Notes under the pieces: generated by a model
What the model was told of the DNA's origin: nothing
The model's input: the letters and a program-made list of their open reading frames with translations, nothing else
The model's database searches: none
Translations under genes and position numbers: made by a program
Source of the DNA: UBA3478 sp046048095
Lineage (GTDB): Bacteria > Bacteroidota > Bacteroidia > Flavobacteriales > Flavobacteriaceae
DNA: 57,024 nt
Direction of reading: 5' to 3'
Assembly (NCBI GenBank): GCA_046048095.1
Contig: JBJOGS010000017.1
Coordinates: 1 to 57,024 of the forward strand
In this document: positions 8,195-17,700 of the stretch, piece after piece
Layout of the letters: each line of letters begins with the position of its first letter
Numbering within the stretch: position 1 is the first letter of the stretch

Positions 8195-10600
8195 TTAAAA
8201 CGGATAATTGATTCCGATATTGAAGAGCGCATTGTTTTTTGGGCGATTAAAAATCCACCGTTCGGCTCCTTCAAGTGCCGGATTGTGCACTTTCCAGGCC
8301 AAATCTAATCGAAAGATGAAGTAGTCGAAGTCGTAGCACAATCCAAATCCAGAGGCGATCGCGCTGTCTTTTAGTGAGCGCCATCCGTAGAATAATGCTT
8401 GTTCGTTCGCGGTGTCGTCTAAGGCATTCCAAATGTTTCCGACATCGGTAAACCATGCACCATATAAACTACGCGAAAGCGGAAAACGCCATTCACCACT
8501 CAAAGTGAGCTTTAGATTGGCATCGTTAAATTCATTGATTTGATTTGTGGTGCCCGGCCCAAGGGTATAGGCATTCCATGCGCGTATATCGTTGGTTCCA
8601 CCGGCAAAAAAGCTACGAACAAATGGTACGGTTCCTGAGCTTCCAAAGGGTATGGCCAATCCGCCGTAAGCTCGCACTGCCAGGCTTGAGCGTTGGCCCA
8701 CAGGCCAGTGTCGGATGAACTGCAGCTCTGTTTTTACATAATGGGCATACCGCACACCGAAGAGTTCGCCCGGGTTTTTAAAGGGTTCGAGGGCATCGAG
8801 TAACCATCCAGAGAATTCAAGTTTTCCGAAGAGCTGTCGGTAATCAGTTGCATTGCGGTTGGTGGTGTTTTCTTTTAAGTAGGCGTAACTTGAAGAAAGG
8901 ATGAAGTTGTTTTCGGTAAGACGGGCGCGCCGCTCTTCGATGCGTCGAACGAGAAGTGCGGATGCAGGGTCCAGTGAAATTTCGTTGTTTGTCACTCCTG
9001 AGATAAAGGCGGCTGTGCCTTCAGGAATGCTCAACTGCAATTCTTGATTTTCGCCTGAGGGCTCAAATAGTTCAGCGTACAAGGCATTTGACTTTATTTC
9101 ATTTGCCTGCTGGTTGAGCGTCTCATAGGTGTTGCGATAAATGGTGAAGAAGTTGTCAGGATTGAGGTTATTGACGTAAGATAACTTTGGAAACTCAAGG
9201 GTGTGTTGTGCGCCCTTAGCACTAAAGTTAAAGCGGTAAATTCCGTTGAAGGTTTGGCGGTCTAAGCCTAAATTTTGCTGAAATACGGTACCTATTTGTA
9301 AGGTACTTAATGGGTTTTTATCCAAAGCAGCCCAGTCCTCTAGGGAAACACCGAACCACCATCGCGGAAAGCTTAAATTGAGATCTACCCCAAGTTCTGA
9401 AGTGACATTCGCTCCTGGAATGATTGAATTGCCAATGGTTCCACTCAATGACAAGCTTAAATTTTCAAACGAACCGAACACATTTCGCGCGAGAATAGAA
9501 GAGCGAAGCGAGGTTCCGATTTGTTGAATAGCCGAGTGCGTGATGTCGAAATCTGCCGTGAGTGAATAGCGTTTTCTTGACCGCAAATACAGATTGAGAT
9601 CGACGTACCTGTCGTCTCTGGTTTGGTAATTGAATGAAGGGTAGGCAAAGTAATTGAGTTGTCCAAGCTGGTTTAAGGTAGTGGTGCGGTAGGTATCGCT
9701 GTAGACTAGCTCGGGCTTGAAGGCAATGCGGCGCTCTATTTCTTTGAGATCTATGAGGCTATCTGAATGGTAAAATTGTACTTGATTTACGGTATCTGTA
9801 ACAGAAGATGTGAGATCGTTCAGCTGATCAATATACACCCGAACGGTTCCCATTTGATAGCGCTCAGAATCGGCAGAGGGGTCAATAACAGTGAAGACAT
9901 GAAGGGCATGAGAGGTATTCGTGGCTGTAGTGTCTCCATCGATTTCGAAATAAATGTTACTCTTTTGTAATCCAAATGTGCCCTGCTGACGCAGCAAATT
10001 CAACAGCCGTTGTCGTTCATTTTCAAGGGCTTCACTGTTTAGAAAGTCGCCTGAATGAAGTAGACTTGTTTCATTTGATGAAGCTACGAGCTTTCGAAGG
10101 GTGTTATCGTCAATTTTCAGCCCCAGTGAATCAATAAAAAATCGATCTCCAGTAGAAATCGAAAATTGCTGCGTCACCTTATTTGATGATTTCGTGTATT
10201 TCAGATCAAAGCGAGAAGCGGTGTTGAAATACCCCAGTTTTCTGTAAGCTCTGTTGAGTCGAGCAAGACTGAGCACAGATTCAACAGAGTCGTAGATTAC
10301 AGGAGGCTCTCCTTTTGAGCGCAGCCAGCGATTTAGCCGCGTGTCTTTTTCGTTGGCCGTTTGGTAAAGCAACAGCTTCAGGGGTACGCCTAATAATCGC
10401 TTGTTTTCTTTCTGCCTTAAAGCGCTTTTTAACTCGGAGTTATTCACCGGGCTCCCATTGACCTGAATTTCATTTTTGGTGAGAAGTGCGGCGCCCTCTG
10501 GAAGTTTTCTTACCGTACTGCAAGAAACCATCCACGCTAAAGAAAGAAATAGAATTACCTTTAAGACCGCCCTTGAGCAGGAAATTGGCCTGAAAATCAT
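8195..10600 (-). CDS. tamL: TamA-like outer-membrane lipoprotein (TamL), Omp85 superfamily
   Basis: An 801-residue outer-membrane assembly protein. A hydrophobic N-terminal segment ends in a lipobox (MVSCS; lipidated Cys near residue 27), the hallmark of TamL, the Bacteroidota lipidated relative of TamA. POTRA-like repeats occupy roughly 35-330, followed by a bacterial surface antigen (D15) beta-barrel with a late segment resembling the conserved inward-folding loop (RAWNAYTLGPG) and a terminal aromatic residue (NYPF). TamA/TamL work with TamB in envelope assembly; no tamB lies in this window. It diverges from the TrmH-type gene with only 25 bp between starts. Confidence 0.88.
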   Translation of the reverse strand: MIFRPISCSRAVLKVILFLSLAWMVSCSTVRKLPEGAALLTKNEIQVNGSPVNNSELKSALRQKENKRLLGVPLKLLLYQTANEKDTRLNRWLRSKGEPPVIYDSVESVLSLARLNRAYRKLGYFNTASRFDLKYTKSSNKVTQQFSISTGDRFFIDSLGLKIDDNTLRKLVASSNETSLLHSGDFLNSEALENERQRLLNLLRQQGTFGLQKSNIYFEIDGDTTATNTSHALHVFTVIDPSADSERYQMGTVRVYIDQLNDLTSSVTDTVNQVQFYHSDSLIDLKEIERRIAFKPELVYSDTYRTTTLNQLGQLNYFAYPSFNYQTRDDRYVDLNLYLRSRKRYSLTADFDITHSAIQQIGTSLRSSILARNVFGSFENLSLSLSGTIGNSIIPGANVTSELGVDLNLSFPRWWFGVSLEDWAALDKNPLSTLQIGTVFQQNLGLDRQTFNGIYRFNFSAKGAQHTLEFPKLSYVNNLNPDNFFTIYRNTYETLNQQANEIKSNALYAELFEPSGENQELQLSIPEGTAAFISGVTNNEISLDPASALLVRRIEERRARLTENNFILSSSYAYLKENTTNRNATDYRQLFGKLEFSGWLLDALEPFKNPGELFGVRYAHYVKTELQFIRHWPVGQRSSLAVRAYGGLAIPFGSSGTVPFVRSFFAGGTNDIRAWNAYTLGPGTTNQINEFNDANLKLTLSGEWRFPLSRSLYGAWFTDVGNIWNALDDTANEQALFYGWRSLKDSAIASGFGLCYDFDYFIFRLDLAWKVHNPALEGAERWIFNRPKNNALFNIGINYPF

Positions 10601-10625
10601 GGGATAAAATTAAACTAAAAAATTC

Positions 10626-11375
10626 ATGCCGACTCGAGCCATAATCAAGCAAATTCAACAGTTAAAGCTCAAAAAGCACCGAGATGCGCAAGGCCTATTT
10701 TGTGCTGAAGGCGTGAAGTCGGTTGAAGAGGGGATGCGCAGCGGATTGAAGCTCGCACACTGCTTTGTTAGCGATCATTCCCTCGCACGCCGATTTGATG
10801 AAACTTATCTTTCAACTTCTGAGCTGGTTAGTGATGCCGAAATGAAAAAATTGACCCATTTCAGTACCCCTTCTTCTGTTTTGGCCGTTTTTCATAAGCC
10901 GCTTGCGCAGCCATTGCCGAACGACCAGTGGATCATTGCCCTAGACGGCATTCAAGATCCAGGAAATTTAGGCACCTTAATGCGTACTTTAGAGTGGTTT
11001 GGGTTTAAGCATTTGCTCTGTTCGCCATCGACAGTAGATTGCTTCAATGAAAAGGTAGTACAAGCGAGTATGGGTTCATATGCCCGAATGAATTGCGTGT
11101 ACGAAGACCTTCCAAAAGCGATCGAATCCTTGGGGTTGCCTGCCATTGGAGCCGATCTCAACGGAAAGCCACTTGAGCAATTCGAATTTGATTCAAGCGG
11201 TATTTTAGTTCTAGGAAACGAAGGACATGGCATTTCTTCACAGGTGACCTCTTTACTGAGTGAGCGGGTGACTATTTCAAAGGCACTTGGATCGTCGGTA
11301 GAAAGCCTTAATGCGGCGGTATCTGGGGCGGTTATTGCTTATACAATTTCCAGCCGTCTCGGGTTTCTACGCTAA
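10626..11375 (+). CDS. TrmH/SpoU-family RNA 2'-O-ribose methyltransferase
   Basis: A 249-residue SPOUT methyltransferase, probably acting on 23S rRNA (RlmB-like) or tRNA. An N-terminal substrate-binding domain (EGVKSVEEG region) is followed by the three knot motifs: ALDGIQDPGNLGTLMRT, LVLGNEGHGIS and the SAM-pocket segment SVESLNAAVSGAV. The exact target nucleotide cannot be read from the sequence. The 3' end runs 44 bp into the convergent porT gene, the longest such overlap in the window. Confidence 0.92.
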   Translation: MPTRAIIKQIQQLKLKKHRDAQGLFCAEGVKSVEEGMRSGLKLAHCFVSDHSLARRFDETYLSTSELVSDAEMKKLTHFSTPSSVLAVFHKPLAQPLPNDQWIIALDGIQDPGNLGTLMRTLEWFGFKHLLCSPSTVDCFNEKVVQASMGSYARMNCVYEDLPKAIESLGLPAIGADLNGKPLEQFEFDSSGILVLGNEGHGISSQVTSLLSERVTISKALGSSVESLNAAVSGAVIAYTISSRLGFLR

Positions 11376-11934
11376 GGCCGATAAAGACGCCACTGGTATT
11401 AATAATTTCAGGGCGTATTCTAGAAATATCTTTGATGACACGTAGGTGTAAAGAAGCCTTACTCTTGCGTAGATAAAAATCAAACCCGAAACCTGCCTCT
11501 ACATAGTGGACTAAGGTGTTTTTTGTTGATGATGTAGCGTCGTGTAGTCGATATACGGGATGATAACCCCCAAGTATAAACGGATTGATGTTGCTCAGCC
11601 TGTTTGCACTGTACTTCAATAATAAGGGAAATTGTATTTCTGTAAAGGCTGCTTCGTTTTTATCAATGGGCTCTTTTTCAAATATAATTCCTGGCTCTAA
11701 GCGAAAATCTAGTCGCTCTTTCAGGTTTCTTTCTGCTGTAAATCGAATATTTAATCCCTCTGGAAAGTCTTGTGAAGTGTCAAATTGGTTAAACCCAAAC
11801 ATCACTCCGAAATTCCATAACTCTTCGTCCGCGCCACTGAGGTTGAGCGATGGTCTAAACTTCTTCTGGCCTTGCAGAGTCAGACTGCACAGAAGGGTAA
11901 AGAGCAGTACGAGGGTGAGCTTATTTCTGTGCAT
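11332..11934 (-). CDS. porT: PorT-family outer-membrane protein (type IX secretion)
   Basis: A 200-residue protein with a signal peptide (residues 1-20, ending LQGQ) and an alternating pattern typical of an 8-strand outer-membrane beta-barrel. Family and linkage to menG/ubiE match flavobacterial PorT, required for the T9SS that exports CTD proteins and supports gliding. I chose the ATG at 11934 (MHRNKLTL) because it begins the signal peptide; an ATG 18 bp upstream would add non-signal residues. It overlaps the menG stop by 14 bp and converges on the TrmH-type gene. Confidence 0.82.
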   Translation of the reverse strand: MHRNKLTLVLLFTLLCSLTLQGQKKFRPSLNLSGADEELWNFGVMFGFNQFDTSQDFPEGLNIRFTAERNLKERLDFRLEPGIIFEKEPIDKNEAAFTEIQFPLLLKYSANRLSNINPFILGGYHPVYRLHDATSSTKNTLVHYVEAGFGFDFYLRKSKASLHLRVIKDISRIRPEIINTSGVFIGLSVETRDGWKLYKQ

Positions 11935-12643
11935 AGTAAATACAGGCGGCACCGAAGGTCTGCCGCTGAAAGTGCGCGGTGCGAAATCCTACGTTTTTTA
12001 AAATAGAAGTGAAGGCCTCGTTGTAAGGAAAGTTTGAGGCAGAGGCTACCAGATAGCTGTAGGCGCGCTTATCGGTAGCGAAAAGTCGACTAATTAGTGG
12101 TAGCATGAGCCGTGTATGCAAGAGGTATCCGACTTTAAATAGGGGGTTGGTGGGTACAGAAGTTTCTAGAATTGCAAGGGTTCCATTGGGTTTTAGTACG
12201 CGTTTAATCTCGCTAAGTCCTTGCTCTAAATTTTCAAAATTTCTTACGCCAAATGCCACAGTAACTGCATCAAAGCTGTGGTCGTCAAAGCTCAACGATT
12301 CACTGTCTCCTAATACCATGGCCACTTTGTGTTCAAGTTGGGCATTTTTGATTTTTTGAGCCCCAACTGAGAGCATGCCGGCAGAAAGATCAAGGCCAGT
12401 GACCTGGGCGTCGGTTTTTTTAGCGATGGCAAGGGCCAAATCACCTGTACCCGTGGCAACATCAAGGACGGTCTGTGGCTGCAAGGCTGCGACCTGTTCA
12501 ATGAGCCGTTTTCTCCATTTTAGGTCTACCCCAAAGGTGATCAGGCGGTTCATCTGATCGTACTGCCCCGAAATGCCATTGAACATTTCAGAGACTTGCG
12601 ATTTTTTGGATTCCGAAGAGTCTTTATAAGGCACTACCTGCAT
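11921..12643 (-). CDS. menG/ubiE: Demethylmenaquinone methyltransferase
   Basis: Class I SAM-dependent C-methyltransferase for the last step of menaquinone synthesis; 240 residues. Signature segments are present: GQYDQMNRLITFG near residue 28, SAM motif I DVATGTGDLAL, and FGVRNFENLEQGL. Flavobacteria use menaquinone as main respiratory quinone, the likely acceptor of the Nqr pump in this window. The start lies 7 nt after a TATCTTTG box. It is coupled with downstream porT. Confidence 0.95.
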   Translation of the reverse strand: MQVVPYKDSSESKKSQVSEMFNGISGQYDQMNRLITFGVDLKWRKRLIEQVAALQPQTVLDVATGTGDLALAIAKKTDAQVTGLDLSAGMLSVGAQKIKNAQLEHKVAMVLGDSESLSFDDHSFDAVTVAFGVRNFENLEQGLSEIKRVLKPNGTLAILETSVPTNPLFKVGYLLHTRLMLPLISRLFATDKRAYSYLVASASNFPYNEAFTSILKNVGFRTAHFQRQTFGAACIYYAQK

Positions 12644-12650
12644 AGGAAGG

Positions 12651-12658
12651 CAAAGATA
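12651..12658 (-). promoter_or_regulatory. Candidate -7 box for menG-porT
   Basis: The minus strand reads TATCTTTG, followed by 7 nt and the menG ATG. It matches TAnnTTTG and predicts a leader of only a few nucleotides. Confidence 0.45.
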
Positions 12659-12680
12659 CGATCCGATTTTTTAACGGAGA

Positions 12681-13871
12681 TTAAGCCACGGCTTCAGCAA
12701 TGCGTCGAATAGCCTCAGTGAGCTCTTCTTCTGAGGCGGCATACGAAATGCGAATACAGTTTTTATCTCCAAATGCCTCTCCGGTGACTGTGGCTACCTG
12801 CGCGTGTTCTAGCAAAAATAGGGCAAAGTCTGAGGCATTCTTGATCTGAACACCTTTGATTGTTTTTCCGAAGTAATAAGAGATGTCAGGAAAGACATAG
12901 AATGCTCCTTCCGGAACATTGACCTTAAATCCTTCGATCTTTGCAAGCAATTTTAAGACCAGATCTCGGCGGTTTTTGAAGGCGTCAACCATGTATTGAA
13001 TGCGCTCTACTGGGGCCATGAGCGCAGTGATCACTGCGCGTTGAGCGATTGAATTCGCCCCGCTGGTTACTTGACCTTGAAGCTTGGTACAAGCCTTAGC
13101 TAACCACTCGGGTCCTCCTAGGTAACCAATACGCCAACCGGTCATTGCAAATGCTTTCGATACGCCGTTTACAGTAATGGTGCGGTCATACATGCCGTCT
13201 ATGCTTGCTATACTGCAATGTCCGGTCGCTGAGAAGTTAATGTGTTCGTAGATTTCGTCAGAAACTACTAGGATCTGCGGATGTGCTTTAAGTACTTCTG
13301 CAAGGGCTTCTAATTCGCTTTTGTGATAAAAAGAACCACTAGGATTACATGGCGAACTGAACCATAGCATTTTAGTTTTTGGAGTGATGGCTTGGGCCAG
13401 CTGCTCGGCGGTCATCTTAAAATCAGCTGCTATTGTGGTTGGTACCTCTACTGGAACGCCCTCTGCGAGCTTGACAATATCGCTATAAGAGACCCAATAT
13501 GGGGCCGGAAGTATGACTTCGTCACCAGCATCCAGAACAGCCATGGCAATATTGTAGAGCGATTGCTTGGCTCCGGTGGATACTACAATTTGGTTTGGTG
13601 TATAAGTCAATCCATTGTCTCTCTTGAACTTGTGTGCAATGGCTTCTTTGAGCTCGGCGTATCCGTCTACCGCCGTATAGCTGCTGTAATTTTCGTCAAT
13701 GGCCTTTTTCGCCGCTTCTTTGATGAAGTCTGGAATGTTAAAATCCGGTTCACCAAGGCTTAATCCAATAATGTCAATTCCTTGTGTTTTAAGCTCTCTT
13801 GCCTTGGCTGCCATCGCTAGAGTGGCAGAGGTTTCCATACTTCGAATGCGTGACGATACGTTTGAGGACAT
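12681..13871 (-). CDS. PLP-dependent class I aminotransferase (aspartate aminotransferase type)
   Basis: A 396-residue fold-type I enzyme transferring an amino group between an amino acid (probably aspartate) and a 2-oxo acid in the cytosol. The PLP lysine is Lys239 in GVSKAFAMTGWRIGY. The cofactor-binding segments SPCNPSG and VSDEIYEH and the substrate-carboxylate Arg (in GWRIGY) are present. Length and motifs fit the AspB/AAT-I-gamma group. Substrate preference is not certain. It stands alone between menG and the divergent rsmG. Confidence 0.9.
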   Translation of the reverse strand: MSSNVSSRIRSMETSATLAMAAKARELKTQGIDIIGLSLGEPDFNIPDFIKEAAKKAIDENYSSYTAVDGYAELKEAIAHKFKRDNGLTYTPNQIVVSTGAKQSLYNIAMAVLDAGDEVILPAPYWVSYSDIVKLAEGVPVEVPTTIAADFKMTAEQLAQAITPKTKMLWFSSPCNPSGSFYHKSELEALAEVLKAHPQILVVSDEIYEHINFSATGHCSIASIDGMYDRTITVNGVSKAFAMTGWRIGYLGGPEWLAKACTKLQGQVTSGANSIAQRAVITALMAPVERIQYMVDAFKNRRDLVLKLLAKIEGFKVNVPEGAFYVFPDISYYFGKTIKGVQIKNASDFALFLLEHAQVATVTGEAFGDKNCIRISYAASEEELTEAIRRIAEAVA

Positions 13872-13890
13872 GATTTTTAAATAAAGCGCT

Positions 13891-13919
13891 TTTGAACTGC
13901 AATGTTAATGATAATTTTG
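13891..13919 (+). promoter_or_regulatory. Promoter of rsmG
   Basis: TTTG at 13891-13894 and TAATTTTG at 13912-13919 are separated by 17 nt, matching the flavobacterial -33/-7 layout. The ATG follows 14 nt after the -7 box. One of the best-formed promoters in the window. Confidence 0.65.
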
Positions 13920-13933
13920 TGTTTTGATGTGCC

Positions 13934-14560
13934 ATGAATCACACCCTTATTTATCAGTATTTTACTGATTTGTCAGATCTGCAACAAAATCAGATTCAGC
14001 AATTAGCTCACTTGTATAGCGACTGGAATGAAAGAATCAATGTAGTCTCACGTAAAGATGTAGAAGAACTCTACGAACGTCACGTGCTGCATTCGATGAG
14101 CATTGGGTTATACACTGATTTCTTGCCAGGTTCTCATGTGGTAGACGTGGGCACCGGTGGGGGGTTTCCTGGTATCCCATTGGCTATTCTGTTTCCTGAG
14201 GTGCAATTCACGCTCGTAGATTCGATCGGAAAAAAGTTAAAGGTTGTAAATGAGGTGGTTGAGGCTTTAGCGCTAAAAAATGTGCGCACTATTCACGATC
14301 GAATTGAGCAGGTTCCAGAAAAGTTTGACTTTATCGTTAGTCGGGCCGTGGCGGCCATGCCTACTTTTGTGCACTGGGTGGGTCAAAGCATTAAAGAGGT
14401 GCATCGGCACCCTCATGCGAATGGCATATGGTATCTCAAGGGCGGTGACCTCACTGAAGAATTGGCTCCTTTTGAAAAAAGAGTAAAGGTCTACGCGTTA
14501 CATGAGCGCATCCCTTTACCCTTTTTTGAAACGAAAAAGCTCGTCTATCTTCCGCTTTAG
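13934..14560 (+). CDS. rsmG: 16S rRNA (guanine527-N7)-methyltransferase
   Basis: SAM-dependent methyltransferase for G527 of 16S rRNA; 208 residues. The RsmG signature VDVGTGGGFPGIPLAI is at about 69-84. Other family motifs are NVVSRKD near residue 37 and FDFIVSRAVA mid-protein. The start follows a good -33/-7 pair. The last 4 bp overlap the convergent pruA stop. Confidence 0.96.
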   Translation: MNHTLIYQYFTDLSDLQQNQIQQLAHLYSDWNERINVVSRKDVEELYERHVLHSMSIGLYTDFLPGSHVVDVGTGGGFPGIPLAILFPEVQFTLVDSIGKKLKVVNEVVEALALKNVRTIHDRIEQVPEKFDFIVSRAVAAMPTFVHWVGQSIKEVHRHPHANGIWYLKGGDLTEELAPFEKRVKVYALHERIPLPFFETKKLVYLPL

Positions 14561-16185
14561 CCTAAAAACGGATACCTGTAATCTTTAGGCGTAACGAAGG
14601 TCTCTTTGATCAATCTCGGAGATACCCAACGCATGAGGTTCATTGCTGAACCTGCTTTATCGTTGGTTCCAGAGGCCCTTGCGCCTCCGAAGGGCTGTTG
14701 CCCAACTACCGCTCCGGTCGGTTTGTCGTTGATGTAGAAGTTTCCCGCAGCATTTTTAAGTGCCTCGATGGCCTGATTCAAGGCGTAGCGGTCTTTTGAG
14801 AAAACAGCTCCAGTCAATGCGTATATCGAGGTTTGATCTACAAGTTGAAGGGTTGCTTCCCAGCTAGAATCTGGATAGATGTAAACCGTGACAATTGGAC
14901 CAAAGAGCTCTGTCTCCATGGTGTAATAATGGGGGTTAGTGGTCACAACTACCGTAGGTTCGATAAAATAGCCTTCCGATTTGTCGTACCCTCCACCGGC
15001 CACGATCGAGGCGTCGCTATCCGCTTTAACTCGATCGATAACCGCAGCCAGTTTATCAAAGGCTGCCTCGTGAATCACCGCGGTTACAAATTTACTCATG
15101 TCTTCAGGCGAGCCAGGGTTTCCGATGTGCTTCAGATCTTCCTTAACTAGCCTTAAAACTTCTTGGGCCAGTGATTCGGGTAGGTAGACTCTAGAGGCCG
15201 CACTACATTTCTGTCCTTGAAATTCAAATGCGCCTCTCACTATGGCAGTGGCTACTTCTTTTGGATGTGCTGATGGATGCGCCACAATAAAGTCTTTTCC
15301 GCCCGTCTCACCGACAATGCGGGGATAGGTTTTGTAGTGACTTACCCGTTCGCCAATCTGCTTCCATAGCGATTGAAATACAAAGGTTGATCCTGTGAAG
15401 TGAAGTCCGGCAAAATCTCGTGAATCGAGTACCTCTTGAGTGATCATCTGAGGGTCACCTGTGATGAAATTTATCACTCCTCCAGGCAGTCCTGCTTCTT
15501 CAAAGATTTCCATGATAACTCTTGCCGAATAGACCTGTGCATCGCTGGGCTTCCAAACCACCGTATTTCCCATTAGGGCAGGAGCCGCTGGCAAGTTACC
15601 AGCAATCGCAGTAAAATTAAACGGGGTAATCGCGTATATAAAGCCTTCAAGTGGACGGTATTCGATGCGGTTCCAAATGCCTTCAGAAGACTCGGGTTGA
15701 TCGCTGTAAATTCGGGTAGCAAATTCTACGTTAAAGCGCAAAAAATCAGCGAATTCGCATGCGGCATCTATCTCGGCCTGATGAATGGTTTTCGACTGAG
15801 CAAGCATCGTCGCTGCATTAATTCGTGCCCTGTAGGGTCCAGCAATTAGATCGGCGGCCTTCAAGAAGATCGCTGCCCGTTGCTCCCAGGGTAGCGTAGC
15901 CCAAGAGTTTTTCGCATCAAGCGCCGATTGAATGGCAAGTTTTGCATGTTCTTGAGTGGCTAAATAATAGTACCCTAAAATATGTTGATGTTGATGTGGA
16001 GGACTCAGTGGTTGCTTTTGGTCTGAGCGGTAACGCTGCCCTCCAATAATCATTGGAATATCTGCAACTTCTTGGTATTGCGATCGGTACGAGGCAAGAA
16101 CATTGTCGCGTTCAGCGCTTCCAGGAGCATAAGACCATACGGGTTCATTAACCGCTTGTGGCACTTCAAAAAGAGCATTACTCAT
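14557..16185 (-). CDS. pruA: L-glutamate gamma-semialdehyde dehydrogenase (P5C dehydrogenase)
   Basis: NAD-dependent oxidation of glutamate gamma-semialdehyde (in equilibrium with P5C) to glutamate, the second step of proline catabolism; 542 residues. The catalytic Cys327 (QGQKCSAASR) and general-base Glu293 (VGETGGK) are present, as is the NAD-site segment ITPFNFTAIAGN. It matches the stand-alone RocA/PruA type rather than bifunctional PutA. No proline dehydrogenase gene is in the window. A TACCTTTG box lies upstream. Confidence 0.95.
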   Translation of the reverse strand: MSNALFEVPQAVNEPVWSYAPGSAERDNVLASYRSQYQEVADIPMIIGGQRYRSDQKQPLSPPHQHQHILGYYYLATQEHAKLAIQSALDAKNSWATLPWEQRAAIFLKAADLIAGPYRARINAATMLAQSKTIHQAEIDAACEFADFLRFNVEFATRIYSDQPESSEGIWNRIEYRPLEGFIYAITPFNFTAIAGNLPAAPALMGNTVVWKPSDAQVYSARVIMEIFEEAGLPGGVINFITGDPQMITQEVLDSRDFAGLHFTGSTFVFQSLWKQIGERVSHYKTYPRIVGETGGKDFIVAHPSAHPKEVATAIVRGAFEFQGQKCSAASRVYLPESLAQEVLRLVKEDLKHIGNPGSPEDMSKFVTAVIHEAAFDKLAAVIDRVKADSDASIVAGGGYDKSEGYFIEPTVVVTTNPHYYTMETELFGPIVTVYIYPDSSWEATLQLVDQTSIYALTGAVFSKDRYALNQAIEALKNAAGNFYINDKPTGAVVGQQPFGGARASGTNDKAGSAMNLMRWVSPRLIKETFVTPKDYRYPFLG

Positions 16186-16220
16186 AGTGGTAAATTTGGA
16201 ATGTTTACATCTGATTTTGA

Positions 16221-16228
16221 CAAAGGTA
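16221..16228 (-). promoter_or_regulatory. Candidate -7 box for pruA
   Basis: The minus strand reads TACCTTTG (TAnnTTTG), 35 nt before the pruA ATG, in the 153-bp divergent region shared with nqrA. A TTTG lies 27 nt further upstream, longer than the usual 17-23 nt spacing. Confidence 0.4.
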
Positions 16229-16278
16229 AGAATTGTTTTACGGCCTATTTTTTAACAAAGAATTTCTTCTAAACGGTC

Positions 16279-16310
16279 TTGCTCTAAGTGTTGTTTTCGA
16301 TGTATTTTTG
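16279..16310 (+). promoter_or_regulatory. Promoter of the nqr operon
   Basis: TTG at 16279-16281 and TATTTTTG at 16303-16310 are separated by 21 nt, matching the flavobacterial -33/-7 consensus. The -7 box sits in an extended ATGTATTTTTG motif also found before clpP and the photolyase operon. The predicted leader to the nqrA ATG at 16339 is about 25 nt. Confidence 0.6.
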
Positions 16311-16338
16311 CACACAACATTCCAAAGGCTCATTGCTC

Positions 16339-17691
16339 ATGTCTCAAGACATTCGAATTAAGAAAGGTTTAGATTTGAATTTGGTGGGAGTTGCCGAACA
16401 AACCTTTCACAAAGAAGTTTCCTCTGCTACTTTCGGATTTTATCTAGAAGACTTTCATGGGGTTACCCCAAAGCTTCATCTTAAAGAGGGAGCAGAAATC
16501 AAAGCAGGTGAACCCCTGTTTTACGACAAAAACGCTCCAGAAATACAGTTTGTTTCTCCGGTAAGCGGTGAGGTGGTGGCTATAGAGCGCGGAGCGCGTC
16601 GAAAAGTCCTATCGATTAAATTGCTTGCAGACAAAGAGCAAGAATATATAAAGCATAAAAAGTTAGCAGTTAGCGAGGCAAGTCGAGAAGTGATAGTAAA
16701 GTATTTTTTGGCCACTGGGTTATGGCCATTTATCAAGCAGCGTCCATTTGACCTTATTGCCGATCCGTCTAAGACACCGAAAGCGATTTTTATTTCTGGT
16801 CTAAACACGGGTCCGTTGAATCCAGATTTAGACTTTGTGCTGAAAGGAAGTGAAGACAAATTGCAGGCGGCCCTTTCTGCTTTGAAAAAGCTAACTCCTG
16901 GGTCGGTACATGTGACCGTTGCCTCAAAGAAAAATTCTGTGTTTTCTTCGTTAGAAAATATCGAATTGCACGAAATTAATCAACTGCATCCTGCGGGCTT
17001 AGTGGGTACGCAAATCGCACACATTGATCCTATAAACAAAGGTGAAGTCGTGTGGGTAGTGGCCGCTCAAGACCTTGTAATCATAGGTGAGTTGTTGCTC
17101 ACAGGGCAATTTAACGCTTCTCGTGCCATTGCCGTTACAGGATCGAGGGTGAAAGCGCCTCAGTACATCAGAACCAAGATAGGGGCTGAATTGCGTCCTA
17201 TTCTAGAGGCGATTGGTCTTGCAGAAGGCGAGAACCGTCTCATTGCTGGCGATGTGCTTACTGGAATGAAAGTTGAGCTTGACGAACACCTGCGATTCTA
17301 CGCCAATCAGCTCACAGTAATTGCTGAGGGTAACGACTATGAGTTTTTTGGATGGAACAAGCCTGTTTTCAACAAAGTATCACCCACCCGTGCTTTGACG
17401 TTTTCTTGGTTGAACAAGAAGAAGGCCTATGACCTAGATACAAACACAAACGGAGAACATCGTGCTTTTGTCGTTACTGGAAGCTATGAAGAGGTCTTTC
17501 CATTAGATATTTATCCGATGCAGCTACTCAAGGCATGCATGGTCAAAGACTTAGATGAGATGGAGCAATTAGGGCTGTATGAAGTGGCTCCAGAAGATTT
17601 CTCTCTCACTGAATTTATTTGTATTTCGAAACAAGCGCATCAAGCCATCATCAGAGAGGGCTTAGATGTATTGAAACAAGAATTAGGTTAA
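16339..17691 (+). CDS. nqrA: Na+-translocating NADH:quinone reductase subunit A
   Basis: Peripheral cytoplasmic subunit of the Na+-NQR complex, involved in quinone interaction; 450 residues from the chosen ATG. The family opening (IKKGLDLNLVG) starts at once, so I rejected an in-frame start 51 bp upstream that would lie against the promoter. Visible motifs include a barrel-sandwich segment SPVSGEVVAIERGARRK near 73-89. It begins a six-gene operon with 8-21 bp spacings; nqrB starts 9 bp after its stop. Confidence 0.97.
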   Translation: MSQDIRIKKGLDLNLVGVAEQTFHKEVSSATFGFYLEDFHGVTPKLHLKEGAEIKAGEPLFYDKNAPEIQFVSPVSGEVVAIERGARRKVLSIKLLADKEQEYIKHKKLAVSEASREVIVKYFLATGLWPFIKQRPFDLIADPSKTPKAIFISGLNTGPLNPDLDFVLKGSEDKLQAALSALKKLTPGSVHVTVASKKNSVFSSLENIELHEINQLHPAGLVGTQIAHIDPINKGEVVWVVAAQDLVIIGELLLTGQFNASRAIAVTGSRVKAPQYIRTKIGAELRPILEAIGLAEGENRLIAGDVLTGMKVELDEHLRFYANQLTVIAEGNDYEFFGWNKPVFNKVSPTRALTFSWLNKKKAYDLDTNTNGEHRAFVVTGSYEEVFPLDIYPMQLLKACMVKDLDEMEQLGLYEVAPEDFSLTEFICISKQAHQAIIREGLDVLKQELG

Positions 17692-17700
17692 TTCGGCACT

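Noticed and set aside
13392..13763. 123-codon frame antisense to the aminotransferase
   Set aside because: Shadow of a conserved PLP enzyme; no promoter or family match.
16288..16338. Upstream ATG-like extension of nqrA
   Set aside because: It would include the -7 box; the conserved NqrA N-terminus starts at 16339.
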